Of a stretch of DNA of 64,000 bases, positions 55,405 through 63,563 are shown in pieces (positions within the stretch are counted from its first letter, which is position 1; the number at the start of each line of letters is the position of its first letter). The notes below the pieces were generated by a model. That model ran no database searches and was not told the DNA's origin. It saw only the letters and a list, made by a program, of their open reading frames with translations. The position numbers and the translations under genes were made by a program. This DNA is from Georgenia muralis (GTDB taxonomy: Bacteria; Actinomycetota; Actinomycetes; Actinomycetales; Actinomycetaceae), in NCBI RefSeq assembly GCF_003814705.1, contig NZ_RKRA01000001.1, forward strand, positions 3,354,776-3,418,775, read 5' to 3'.

Positions 55405-55572
55405 TCAGCCCACAGGGCGCGGCCGCGGCGGCACCGGCGGGTCCGTGTGCCCCGGTGGGACGTCGCTCGGCGGGCCCTTCGGAACGTCGGGATTACCGGG
55501 CTCGTCAGGGCGGCCAGGCTTGTCCGGGTGCTCCGGGCGCTCCGGGTGCTCCGGCTTGTTCGCGCTAGACAT
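55405..55572 (-). CDS. 55-residue proline-rich peptide ending in glycine
   Basis: MSSANKPEHPERPEHPDKPG, RPDEPGNPDVPKGPPSDVPP, then GHTDPPVPPRPRPVG. It is almost wholly P, E, D, K, R, G, with the tandem PEHPxxP, and has no fold expected. ATG 55572 has AGAGGAGGTCAA upstream, a strong ribosome site, and the stop is 5 bases before the E2-E1 gene. The terminal glycine would suit an E1 substrate, so it may be the conjugated tag or a leader; both ideas are inference. Confidence 0.65.
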   Translation of the reverse strand: MSSANKPEHPERPEHPDKPGRPDEPGNPDVPKGPPSDVPPGHTDPPVPPRPRPVG

Positions 55573-55653
55573 TTGACCTCCTCTGAGGGATTCAACTGCG
55601 GACTCTCCGATTCTGGCACACGGGTCTGACATAGCCCCGAGCCCCCGCACTTA

Positions 55654-55669
55654 CCCACAGGCCTGTGGG
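55654..55669. promoter_or_regulatory. 16-base perfect palindrome upstream of the E2-E1 cassette
   Basis: CCCACAGGCCTGTGGG, 82 bases before the start of the proline-rich peptide gene. It could be an operator. The region 55573-55850 holds no gene. Confidence 0.5.
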
Positions 55670-55850
55670 CGTCCTGTCCGCGACGGCAGGGCTCAACTCG
55701 ATTCCCACAGAAGGGGAGCGGGGGTTATCGCGGCCATCGGGGGATTGGGAGCGGAATCGTGGCAAGTCGTCAGTTTTGCAATCCACCCCCCTGAACCGCC
55801 CCTTCCGGTGCGGGCAGGTGCTGGCGACGCCGGCCACCACTTCTCGCCCG

Positions 55851-56234
55851 CTAGTTGCTGGTCGCGTCAGCGGTTACTGCGCGGGCCCGCGCTGGTAACT
55901 CTCGACCAAGCGCGCGGCGGCGGCGCACCGTCCGGTGGATCCAGATGAACGGGCTGCGGATGGCGACGTGGGCGAACTTGATTATGTTGATTGCGCCCCA
56001 GACCGTCGGTACCCACCAGAAGGCGGTCCCGCCGGCGTCCAGGTGCCCGTGTCCCCAGGTCATGGCCAGGTTGTACAAGGGCGTGAGCGCGATGCCGATG
56101 GGGAGGCCCCACTTGATTCCGCGGTCGGTGCCGACCCAGCGGACGAGGTGGTTGGTAGGCATCCAGGCCTGAGCGAGGGGGAGGACGCGGAGCCCGAGGG
56201 TGCACCAGAACCGAAAGATGACGTAGAAGACCAC
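55851..56234 (-). CDS. Small membrane protein of a mobile-element type
   Basis: 127 residues. Hydrophobic start VVFYVIFRFWCTLGLRVLPL, then WMPTNHLVRWVGTDRGIKWG, IGIALTPLYNLAMTW, FWWVPTVWGAINIIKF and a basic tail (HRTVRRRRALGRELPARARA). No family was recognised with certainty, but proteins of this kind often stand near TrwC genes in actinobacterial elements. GTG 56234 is the start. Confidence 0.6.
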   Translation of the reverse strand: MVFYVIFRFWCTLGLRVLPLAQAWMPTNHLVRWVGTDRGIKWGLPIGIALTPLYNLAMTWGHGHLDAGGTAFWWVPTVWGAINIIKFAHVAIRSPFIWIHRTVRRRRALGRELPARARAVTADATSN

Positions 56235-56584
56235 GATCCCCGTCCCTCGCTCGTGGCGGCACGGGATGAGCCGCCCTCCGATGAAGGGTGCGCGCTACTG
56301 GGGCGCCGAAAGTGGACAGGACGGCGGGGCTGTGGAGAACTTGTCCCTGCCGCAACTGGGGGCGGTCCCGGCTCCACGGCGTGCGCCGCCGACGCCGCTT
56401 GCTGGCGGTCCCGTCCCGCTGGAAGGCGAAGATGTCGATCGCTCACTCTTTGCGGTTCTCTCCACCGCCCGGATGACTGCACCCACGGTCTTGTCCAGGG
56501 ATTTCGTAGCTGCGCCGCGCGGTCACCGCGGTCCCTTTCACGCTGGGCTGCGTGCGAGCGACTGCGCAAGGAGTGAGGGGCGTC
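56235..56584. other. Gap between relaxase and small membrane protein genes
   Basis: No gene recognised. An oriT could lie here or at 60113-60480, but no nick-site motif was identified. Confidence 0.35.
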
Positions 56585-59500
56585 CTACAGGCTGCGCCCG
56601 GGGGCGCGTGTCGGGCTCGGTGCGCTCCGGCCCTTCTCGGCGATGGCCTCTGCGCGACGGAGGGCTTCGGCGGCGCGCGGCCGGTCGCGTTCCTGGAGGA
56701 GGGTCTGGGTCGAGGGCCCGAGCGGTGCGGTGGAGGTGATGCCGTACCGGTCGCGGTAGGCGGCGACGACCGCGACCTCGGCCAGCCACCGTTCCCGGTC
56801 GCCGGCACTGTGCGGCCGGTCACCGATGCGGCACACCCACGGCGCCCGGTCGCGAACCGCGGCGTCAGCGAGGGTGCGAGCGCGGGTCTCGATGAGCTGA
56901 CGGCGTCCGCCAAGTGCCCGGGCGGCGTCGGCGGGCATTGGCCCGGCTGCGGCAGGGATGAGTCCGGCGATGAGGTTCGGGGTCGTGCCGGGTGCGGGTC
57001 GTCGGGTGGCTCGGGCGAGGCGGGCGGTGAGGACTGCGGCGACGTCGTCGGCGTCGAGCAGGGTGCGTTGGGCGGCCAGGCGCGGCAGCAGGTTTTCGAC
57101 GTCGTGGTGGTTGGCCTCGGCGCGGCGCAGCTCTGCGGTGAGGACGGCGAAGGTCTCGGAGGAGGTGACCTGGCTGGCTTCGGCCGTCGTGAGCCCGCCC
57201 GCGCGGGTGAGGGTGTCGGTGACGAGCCGGGTCCAGCGGCCTTGTTGGGCGGTGGTGGCGATGGTCTCGTACTCGGCCGCGAGCTGGGCGATGCCGGTCC
57301 AGCGTTCCTGCTCGGCGGTGATGGTCTGGTGCGCGGAGAGTTCGAGCCCGGAGTGGTTGAGCACCCCGAACAGCACCGTGCGGGCGGAAGTGCCGGTCTC
57401 GGCCGGGGTGGCGTGGAGGGGGTCGGGCTGGTCGAGGGCGACGTAGGCGGTGTTGGCGTGGCGGCCGCGGGTCATCGACACGTAGAGGTTCTCCCGGGTG
57501 GTCGACGCCGAGACGACGACGTGCGCGGTGTCGACGGTCATGCCCTGGGCGCGGTGCGCGGTGACGGCGTAACCGAGGTCGACGTGCCGGGCGACATATC
57601 CGGCCGGGAGCCTCACCGTCGCGCCGCCGGCGTCGATTCGCCGGACCTCGAGCGTGCCGCCTGGTCCGACGTGGGTGACCGTCCACCTATCGCCGTTACG
57701 GACCCAGGTGTCCGGGCCGGTGCGCAGGCGGCGGTCGTTACGGCGAGTGATGACCACATCACCGACGGACGCGCGAACCTCCTCGCGCAGGGCGGCCTCG
57801 CGGGTGGCGGTCAGGCCCTGCTGGACGCGTTCGGCGCGGGCCCGCTCGTTGAGGTGCCGCACGGACTCGGCGGCCTCGGTCACCAGAATGGACGACCGGC
57901 CGGCAGTCAGGTCGTGCTGCCACGCCCGGTAGGCGGCGTCGATCATCGTCTCGGTGGTGCCCTCGACGATCCGGCCACGGCCGGCGTACGCGTCGATCGC
58001 GGCGACGTCGCCGTCGCGCAGGGCGAGGGACGCGTGCTTCTCCCACGCGTGGACGAACCGCCGCACCTCCACCAGTTCTGCCAGGTCGCCTCCACGGGCA
58101 GCGGTGAGCATGTTGAACGCGCCGCCGGCGTCGACGGACTGCAGCTGGGCCGGGTCCCCGACGAGCACGACCTTCGCGCCAACCTCGCTGGCGCGGGTGG
58201 CGATGGTCTCCAGGGCACGGGTCGAGGCGAGGGTGGCCTCGTCGAGGATGACGAGCTGGCCCGGGCGGAAGTCCGCCCTGCCACGGGCATGGTCGTGGAC
58301 CCACTTGGCGGTGTTGTCGCACCCCATGCCGATGTCCTCGGCGAGCACCTGCGCGGCGGCGGCCGACGGCGCCATCCCGACCACGGACCCGGCCCCGTGC
58401 GCCTCGGTCCAGGCACCGGCCAGGGCGGCCATCGCGGTCGACTTCCCGGTCCCGGCCGGACCAACCAACACGTCCACACGCCGCCCCGAGGCCAAGATCT
58501 GCGTGATTGCGGCGGCCTGCTCCCCGCCGACCACCACACCGTCACCCCAGGCGCCCGTCATGGTCTCGACGATTCGTTGCGGGACGACAAGCGTCGTGGT
58601 GCGCTCCTCGCCCAGGGCGAGCAGCCGGTCCTCCGCGCCGAGCAGACGCTCGCTGGAGTAGTACGTGGAGTGCTTCGGACGCAGGGTGCTGGTGCCGTCG
58701 CCCCGCCGCATTCCGGCGGGGGTGGTGGCGACCTCACCCGGGGTGAGCGGGACGGACCGCCGGGTGGCGGCGTCGGTGATGAGCGCGACGACGCGTTCGC
58801 GGTCCGCGGCGGTCGCGAAGCGCCAGCCCATCGTGCGGCGAGACGCCTCGGCCCACAGGTTCCAGTGCCGCCAGGTCGATCGCCTCTCCGCCACCACGTC
58901 CACGACGTCGGCGGCGGCCTGGTCGATCAGGAACATCGGCACCGACTCCAAGGCGAGCCCCCGCGCCGGCTCTCGGGGGGTGGTGAGGGTGCGTGCCCAC
59001 TCGGTCGGGTCACCGCCCACGATGTCCCGCGCGCGTGTCCGCCACTCGGCCGTCAGCTCCGACAGGGCACGGATGGTCTTCTCGGGCCGAGTGTCCAGGG
59101 TGGCCTCCGCACGCAGCTGCACGATCCGCCGGCCGGTGGGGCGGTGCCCGTGCTCGGCCACGTAGGCGGCGATCTTCGCGTCCGTGGCGACGTCGATCGC
59201 CCGGGCCCGGCTGGAGAACGCGGCGATCAGGTCTTCGCCGACGCCGCGGATCTCCCACTGCGCAGTGCGGTCCTCCCCCCGTTCGCGCCGCTCCCACGAC
59301 AAACCGAACGTGCCCGTGAGCCGGTCCGCCAGGACGGCGTTGTAGTGCTCGGACAGGCCGACCATCGCGTGGTGGACCGCCCGGGAGTCCAGGGTCCGCC
59401 ACCGCCCGTCGTGGGCGGCCATGACCTTGTTCGACACCACCACGTGGGTGTGGAGCTGGGGGTCATTCGCGCGCGAGTCCCAATGGTCATACGCCGTCGC

Positions 59501-60112
59501 GGCGACCCCGACGACGGGCACCTGCGCGATGCCGGCGTGCCCGGTACGGGTGGCCGCGACCTCCCGCTCGAACAAGTCGAGCACTTGCGCGACGGCGGCA
59601 TGGTGCGCCTCGACGATCAGCTCCTGGGTGTTCGCATCCGCCAGGCCCCACAGCACGGACACCGACTTCAGCACCGAGAACGTCAGATCGAAACCCGCCG
59701 TCGCGGTCTGCGGCCCCCGGACGGCCTGCTCGGCCTGGATGCGAGTCGCCTCGGCGTCAAACTCCCCCGCCGGCAGGGCCCGGTCCACCCGGGCGGTCAG
59801 CGCCGCGGTCCGCTCGACCACGGACGGGTACTCCCGAAAAGGCTGACCAAGGTTGGCCCCGGTGACGGGGTCGTTCCCGCGCCCCAGGAGCGTCTGCAGC
59901 TGCTCGGGTGTCACCGCCATCCCCGGGCGCAGCTCCCCCGCCCCGAAGAAGGCGACCCCCTTGCCCATCCACACCCCCGGCGGTGTGCCCGCCTCGGTGA
60001 AGTACCGCGTGAACCCGCTCGCCTGGGCGGCGTCGCCGTCTCCCTGCACCACCGACCGCAGCAGGTACCCGTACCCCTTGCCCGCCGAGACCACCCGCAT
60101 CGAGACCGTCAC
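56585..60112 (-). CDS. TrwC/MobF relaxase-helicase
   Basis: 1175 residues. N-terminal MobF relaxase: VTVSMRVVSAGKGYGYLLRS with the nicking tyrosine(s), LTFSVLKSVSVLWGLAD, and the histidine triad NDPQLHTHVVVSNKVMA near residue 220. C-terminal RecD-like helicase: Walker A VDVLVGPAGTGKSTAMAAL near 550, Walker B GQLVILDEATLAS, and the SF1 motif TAHRAQGMTVDTAHVVVS. Cuts at oriT and unwinds DNA for conjugation. GTG 60112 has GGAGG just upstream; ATG 60100 is an alternative. Confidence 0.95.
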   Translation of the reverse strand: MTVSMRVVSAGKGYGYLLRSVVQGDGDAAQASGFTRYFTEAGTPPGVWMGKGVAFFGAGELRPGMAVTPEQLQTLLGRGNDPVTGANLGQPFREYPSVVERTAALTARVDRALPAGEFDAEATRIQAEQAVRGPQTATAGFDLTFSVLKSVSVLWGLADANTQELIVEAHHAAVAQVLDLFEREVAATRTGHAGIAQVPVVGVAATAYDHWDSRANDPQLHTHVVVSNKVMAAHDGRWRTLDSRAVHHAMVGLSEHYNAVLADRLTGTFGLSWERRERGEDRTAQWEIRGVGEDLIAAFSSRARAIDVATDAKIAAYVAEHGHRPTGRRIVQLRAEATLDTRPEKTIRALSELTAEWRTRARDIVGGDPTEWARTLTTPREPARGLALESVPMFLIDQAAADVVDVVAERRSTWRHWNLWAEASRRTMGWRFATAADRERVVALITDAATRRSVPLTPGEVATTPAGMRRGDGTSTLRPKHSTYYSSERLLGAEDRLLALGEERTTTLVVPQRIVETMTGAWGDGVVVGGEQAAAITQILASGRRVDVLVGPAGTGKSTAMAALAGAWTEAHGAGSVVGMAPSAAAAQVLAEDIGMGCDNTAKWVHDHARGRADFRPGQLVILDEATLASTRALETIATRASEVGAKVVLVGDPAQLQSVDAGGAFNMLTAARGGDLAELVEVRRFVHAWEKHASLALRDGDVAAIDAYAGRGRIVEGTTETMIDAAYRAWQHDLTAGRSSILVTEAAESVRHLNERARAERVQQGLTATREAALREEVRASVGDVVITRRNDRRLRTGPDTWVRNGDRWTVTHVGPGGTLEVRRIDAGGATVRLPAGYVARHVDLGYAVTAHRAQGMTVDTAHVVVSASTTRENLYVSMTRGRHANTAYVALDQPDPLHATPAETGTSARTVLFGVLNHSGLELSAHQTITAEQERWTGIAQLAAEYETIATTAQQGRWTRLVTDTLTRAGGLTTAEASQVTSSETFAVLTAELRRAEANHHDVENLLPRLAAQRTLLDADDVAAVLTARLARATRRPAPGTTPNLIAGLIPAAAGPMPADAARALGGRRQLIETRARTLADAAVRDRAPWVCRIGDRPHSAGDRERWLAEVAVVAAYRDRYGITSTAPLGPSTQTLLQERDRPRAAEALRRAEAIAEKGRSAPSPTRAPGRSL

Positions 60113-60480
60113 ACCCTCCAGGTGCGCGACCCAGTCCGCCTCGGGTGCCAGAGGTGTGAGGACCACGAGTGGCCGCCATGGCCCCAGGCCCGGTTTGGGC
60201 CCGCTCTGCCGGTGTGAAGTCGACACGAGCGCGCATGGCCAGCGAGTCGTCCACCTCAGTGGTGAGTGGTCACGGTCGCCGCATCGCCTCCTGGCGGTCG
60301 CGACACACCTGTTCCTCAGAGGGCGCTGCGACTCAGCGGCAGTCCATTTGGGCTGGTCCATCCACAAGGAGGCTGGTGATCGGACACATGAGTCTGCAAG
60401 ACTGCACGCGGCGGCCTCCCCGCGAGATCGCTCCGGTACAGAAGGCACGCAAGCAGAACTCGAACAAGGGCGTCGAGGGC
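60113..60480. other. Divergent control region, possible oriT area
   Basis: Lies between the relaxase and lipoprotein genes on opposite strands. Short inverted repeats such as CCACctcaGTGG occur near 60250, but no feature is certain. ATG 60388 could extend the next gene. Confidence 0.35.
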
Positions 60481-61146
60481 ATGCACCGTGGCGGTCGAGC
60501 TAGTGCACTGACAGCGGCGACGATCCTGGTACTCGCCGTCGCTTCGGGCTGCTCAGGATCGCCGGAACCGGCGGCGTCACCGACGTCCACGGTGACCGTC
60601 TCAACGTCTCCGTCGTCTACCCCGTCGTTGACCCCGTCGCCCTCGCCAACCAGTTCGCCGTCGCTGTCGCCGACGTCGGACACGGAGCGCGCAGCGACAG
60701 ACGCCGAGGAACTCATCCGCGAGTACTACCAGGTGATCGACCAGCTCGGTCTCGATCCCTCCGTCCCGCTTACCGCACTGGAGGAGGTCGCGATCAGCAA
60801 GGACCTCAGCGTCCGCCAGCGGCAGTTCGAGCGAGAGCGTCGCGACGGCTGGACTCAGACCGGTGACACCAAGATCGTCGAACTCAAGGTCCAGTCCGTG
60901 AACCTAGACAACTCCGACCCATCCACCGGTCGCGTCCCTGCAGTCCAAGTTGATGTCTGTGTCGACGTCACCGACGTCGACGTTCGCGACGCGAGCGGCA
61001 GTTCCGTCGTCACGGCCGACCGGCCCGATACCAACTGGACCCGTCACACGGTGAGCAACTACTCGTGGGATACCCATCCCGAGGGTGCGTGGCGCGTCTC
61101 GACGAGCGTGGATCTCGAGCAACCACCATGCCAACCGGCCGCCTGA
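60481..61146 (+). CDS. Secreted lipoprotein with Ser/Thr/Pro linker
   Basis: 221 residues. Lipoprotein signal with lipobox: LTAATILVLAVASGCSGSPE. A 55-residue S/T/P-rich linker (VSTSPSSTPSLTPSPSPTSS) leads to a globular domain (ELIREYYQVIDQLGLDPSVP, DVCVDVTDVDVRDASGSSVV, EGAWRVSTSVDLEQPPC). It resembles surface lipoproteins of conjugative elements; role unknown. Overlaps the next gene by 19 bases. Confidence 0.75.
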   Translation: MHRGGRASALTAATILVLAVASGCSGSPEPAASPTSTVTVSTSPSSTPSLTPSPSPTSSPSLSPTSDTERAATDAEELIREYYQVIDQLGLDPSVPLTALEEVAISKDLSVRQRQFERERRDGWTQTGDTKIVELKVQSVNLDNSDPSTGRVPAVQVDVCVDVTDVDVRDASGSSVVTADRPDTNWTRHTVSNYSWDTHPEGAWRVSTSVDLEQPPCQPAA

Positions 61147-62090
61147 GGTATGTCGTCGCCCTCGCGATCGCGAGCCTGCCATTTCTCGCGTTAGGTACGG
61201 CGGCGGCCGAGCCCATCTGCGAACTCATCGATGACCGCACCGGCGTCTGTCTCGTCGAGGTCGTCGTGCCGCCTCCACCCAGCGCGGAACCGGTCTCGGA
61301 GCGCGAGGACCCAGCGGACACCGGCTCCGGCGCTTCGTGCTATTTCGATCCATCCAGGCAGGGCCACTCGGTGCCGGCCGGCCCGGTCCCCTGTTCAGGG
61401 GAGTACGGGGCGTGGAACAACGGCCTCCAGTGCTACGTGCGGGTCCTAGATCCGCAGCCCGGTGCCGATGACCCCGCATGGGACGGCCACACGCCCGAGG
61501 AGGGCGGCGCGATCTACCAGTGCTATCAGCCTCTCCCCCTCGACATTGACATCTACCTGTGGCTGGCGAGCCCGCCGGAAGCGTCGGGCTCGGGGCCTTC
61601 GCCGCGGCAGGTCGCGGAGATGGCGATCGATGAGATGAACCTCCGCGCCATCACGATCGGCATCGCGCCCGAACCGGGCGTCGGCTCCATCGGTCTGGTG
61701 GGCATGCCGGTGTGGATGTGGGCGGCGGAGCCGGGCCCGAGCACGGTCGGCCCGGTCACGGCGTCGGCGTCGGCCGGTGGCATCACGGTCACCGCGACCG
61801 CGCGTATCAACAAGATCATCTGGGACATGGGCGACGGCCACACGGTCGTGTGCCGTGGCGCCGGGACCGCGTACAACGCGGGCTACGGACGGGCGCAGTC
61901 ACCCGACTGCGGTCACGTCTACACGACCTCGTCCTCGGGCGAGCCGGGCGAGAGGTTCACCGTCACGGCGAACTCGGACTGGGTCATCACCTGGGAAGGC
62001 GCAGGGCAAACCGGGACCATCCGCATGGGCGGGCTCACCGAGTCCGTCCAGGTCGCGGTCGGGGAAGCGCAGGTGCTCGTGACCTCGTAA
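61128..62090 (+). CDS. Secreted protein, PKD-like domain
   Basis: 320 residues. Sec signal peptide (LRYVVALAIASLPFLALGTA then AAEP). Six or more cysteines suggest disulfides (ICELIDDRTGVCLVEV, GASCYFDPSR, VPCSGEYG). The C-terminal half contains IIWDMGDGHTVVCRGAGTAY and SPDCGHVYTTSS, a PKD-type turn. Common beside cpaB/cpaF-type genes in actinobacterial elements. Function unknown. Confidence 0.72.
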   Translation: MPTGRLRYVVALAIASLPFLALGTAAAEPICELIDDRTGVCLVEVVVPPPPSAEPVSEREDPADTGSGASCYFDPSRQGHSVPAGPVPCSGEYGAWNNGLQCYVRVLDPQPGADDPAWDGHTPEEGGAIYQCYQPLPLDIDIYLWLASPPEASGSGPSPRQVAEMAIDEMNLRAITIGIAPEPGVGSIGLVGMPVWMWAAEPGPSTVGPVTASASAGGITVTATARINKIIWDMGDGHTVVCRGAGTAYNAGYGRAQSPDCGHVYTTSSSGEPGERFTVTANSDWVITWEGAGQTGTIRMGGLTESVQVAVGEAQVLVTS

Positions 62091-62114
62091 GCGAGCCACG
62101 AAGTGAGGGCGGAC

Positions 62115-62774
62115 ATGACCAGCACAACGACACGACCGAACAAGATGACCGACGAGGCGAGCTCGCCGCCTGGCGCGCCGCCCCGCCTGCGGCGACGCCC
62201 CGCGGTCGTCGCGGCCGGCGCGATGGTTGCCCTCGCCAGCGCGGGTGGCCTGGGGTGGGCGTTCTCCGCCGCCGACGACGCCGTCGAGGTGGTGGTCGCC
62301 GCCCAGGACGTCGGCCGGGGTGAGGTGATCGAGGCCGAGGACCTAACCACGGCTCGCATCACGCTCGACCCCGCCCTGGCGCAGATCCCCGCTGCCCGGG
62401 CCGGCGAGCTCGTCGGGCAGCGGGCGTCGACCCCGCTGACGGCGGGGAGCCTGGTTACCGACGCCATGCTCATCCCGGAGGCACTGCCGGGCGACGGCAT
62501 GTCGCTCCTGCCGGTGACCGTGCCGGCCGAACGCGCCGACGGCCTGGATCTCCAGCCTGGTGACCGGGTCAAGGTCGTCCTGACCCCGCCGCCCGGGCAG
62601 CCGGTCGAGGGCAACCCACCGTTCTCCGCGGCCGAGGTCGCCACCGTCGCCCCGAGCGCCGACACGGTCTCCACGGTCGTGACGCTCCTGGTTCCCGAGG
62701 AGGACGGGCCGGTGCTCGCCGCGCGGCTCGCCTCGGGGAACTTCTATCTCGTCCTGGACTCGCGGGAGAGGTGA
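62115..62774 (+). CDS. CpaB-like SAF-domain protein
   Basis: 219 residues. One N-terminal membrane anchor (AVVAAGAMVALASAGGLGWA), then an SAF domain (VVAAQDVGRGEVIEAEDLTT, GELVGQRASTPLTAGSLVTD) and LQPGDRVKVVLTPPPGQP. Similar to CpaB/RcpC of Flp-type pilus loci. ATG 62115 is preferred to GTG 62103 because GAGGGCGG then gives usual spacing. Confidence 0.78.
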   Translation: MTSTTTRPNKMTDEASSPPGAPPRLRRRPAVVAAGAMVALASAGGLGWAFSAADDAVEVVVAAQDVGRGEVIEAEDLTTARITLDPALAQIPAARAGELVGQRASTPLTAGSLVTDAMLIPEALPGDGMSLLPVTVPAERADGLDLQPGDRVKVVLTPPPGQPVEGNPPFSAAEVATVAPSADTVSTVVTLLVPEEDGPVLAARLASGNFYLVLDSRER

Positions 62775-62780
62775 GCGGGC

Positions 62781-63563
62781 ATGGCCGTGATCACGCTCTG
62801 CTCGGCGTCAGGCTCACCGGGGGTGACGACGACCGCGATCGGGCTCGCGATGAGCTGGCCCCGGCCGGTCCTGATCGTCGAGGCCGACCCGTCCGGTTCG
62901 AACGGGCTGCTGGCCGGGATCTTCCGCGGCGGGCGGGAGTACGACGTCGGGCTGCTCGAGCTCAGGTCGTCCCCGTTGGCTGTCTCTGACGCACTCCGGG
63001 ACGTCGTGCGGCCGATCGAAGGGACGAACGTGTCCTTCGTCGTCGGCACCCAGACGCACTCCCAGGCGGCGGGGATGAGCGGGCTGTGGGCGCCGCTTGC
63101 CGAGACGCTGGCCGACCTCGAGCGGACCGGCCAGGACGTCATCGTCGACGCCGGGCGCCTCGGCCTGGTCGGCTCACCCGAGCCGTTGCTGTCGTGGGCC
63201 GACCTGACACTCCTGCTCACCCGAACCACCCTGCCGGCTCTCGCCGGCGCCCGGACGTGGGCCGAGGACCTGCGCTCGCCCTCGGCGACGACCTGGCGAG
63301 AGCCCGGCCTGCTCCTCGTGGGTGAGGCCCAGCCGTACGGCAAGCAGGAAGTGACCAACGCGCTCGGCCTGCCCGTGGTCGCCACCATTGCCGACGACGC
63401 CGCAGCGGCGGCCGTCTACCACCGCGGCGCCACTCCCCCGCGCCGGTTCGACTCCGGCCCGTACGTGCGCAGCCTGCGAGCCGCCGCGGCGGCGATCACC
63501 TCCACGGTGGCGCGCCGCCGTGACGCGCTGACCGCCGACCTCACCGGGGACGTGACCTCATGA
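62781..63563 (+). CDS. CpaE/ParA-like ATPase, degenerate P-loop
   Basis: 260 residues. Deviant Walker A: ITLCSASGSPGVTTTAIGLA (the lysine of GKT is replaced by T-T). Walker A'-type block VLIVEADPSGSNGLLAG and Walker B-like VIVDAGRLGL. CpaE-type proteins place the secretion machine at the membrane; the changed P-loop suggests weak or no ATPase. Six bases after cpaB-like; ATGA overlap with cpaF. Confidence 0.75.
   Translation: MAVITLCSASGSPGVTTTAIGLAMSWPRPVLIVEADPSGSNGLLAGIFRGGREYDVGLLELRSSPLAVSDALRDVVRPIEGTNVSFVVGTQTHSQAAGMSGLWAPLAETLADLERTGQDVIVDAGRLGLVGSPEPLLSWADLTLLLTRTTLPALAGARTWAEDLRSPSATTWREPGLLLVGEAQPYGKQEVTNALGLPVVATIADDAAAAAVYHRGATPPRRFDSGPYVRSLRAAAAAITSTVARRRDALTADLTGDVTS

Noticed and set aside
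56552-60217. 1221-codon plus-strand frame
   Set aside because: Antisense to the TrwC relaxase; glycine/valine-rich shadow.
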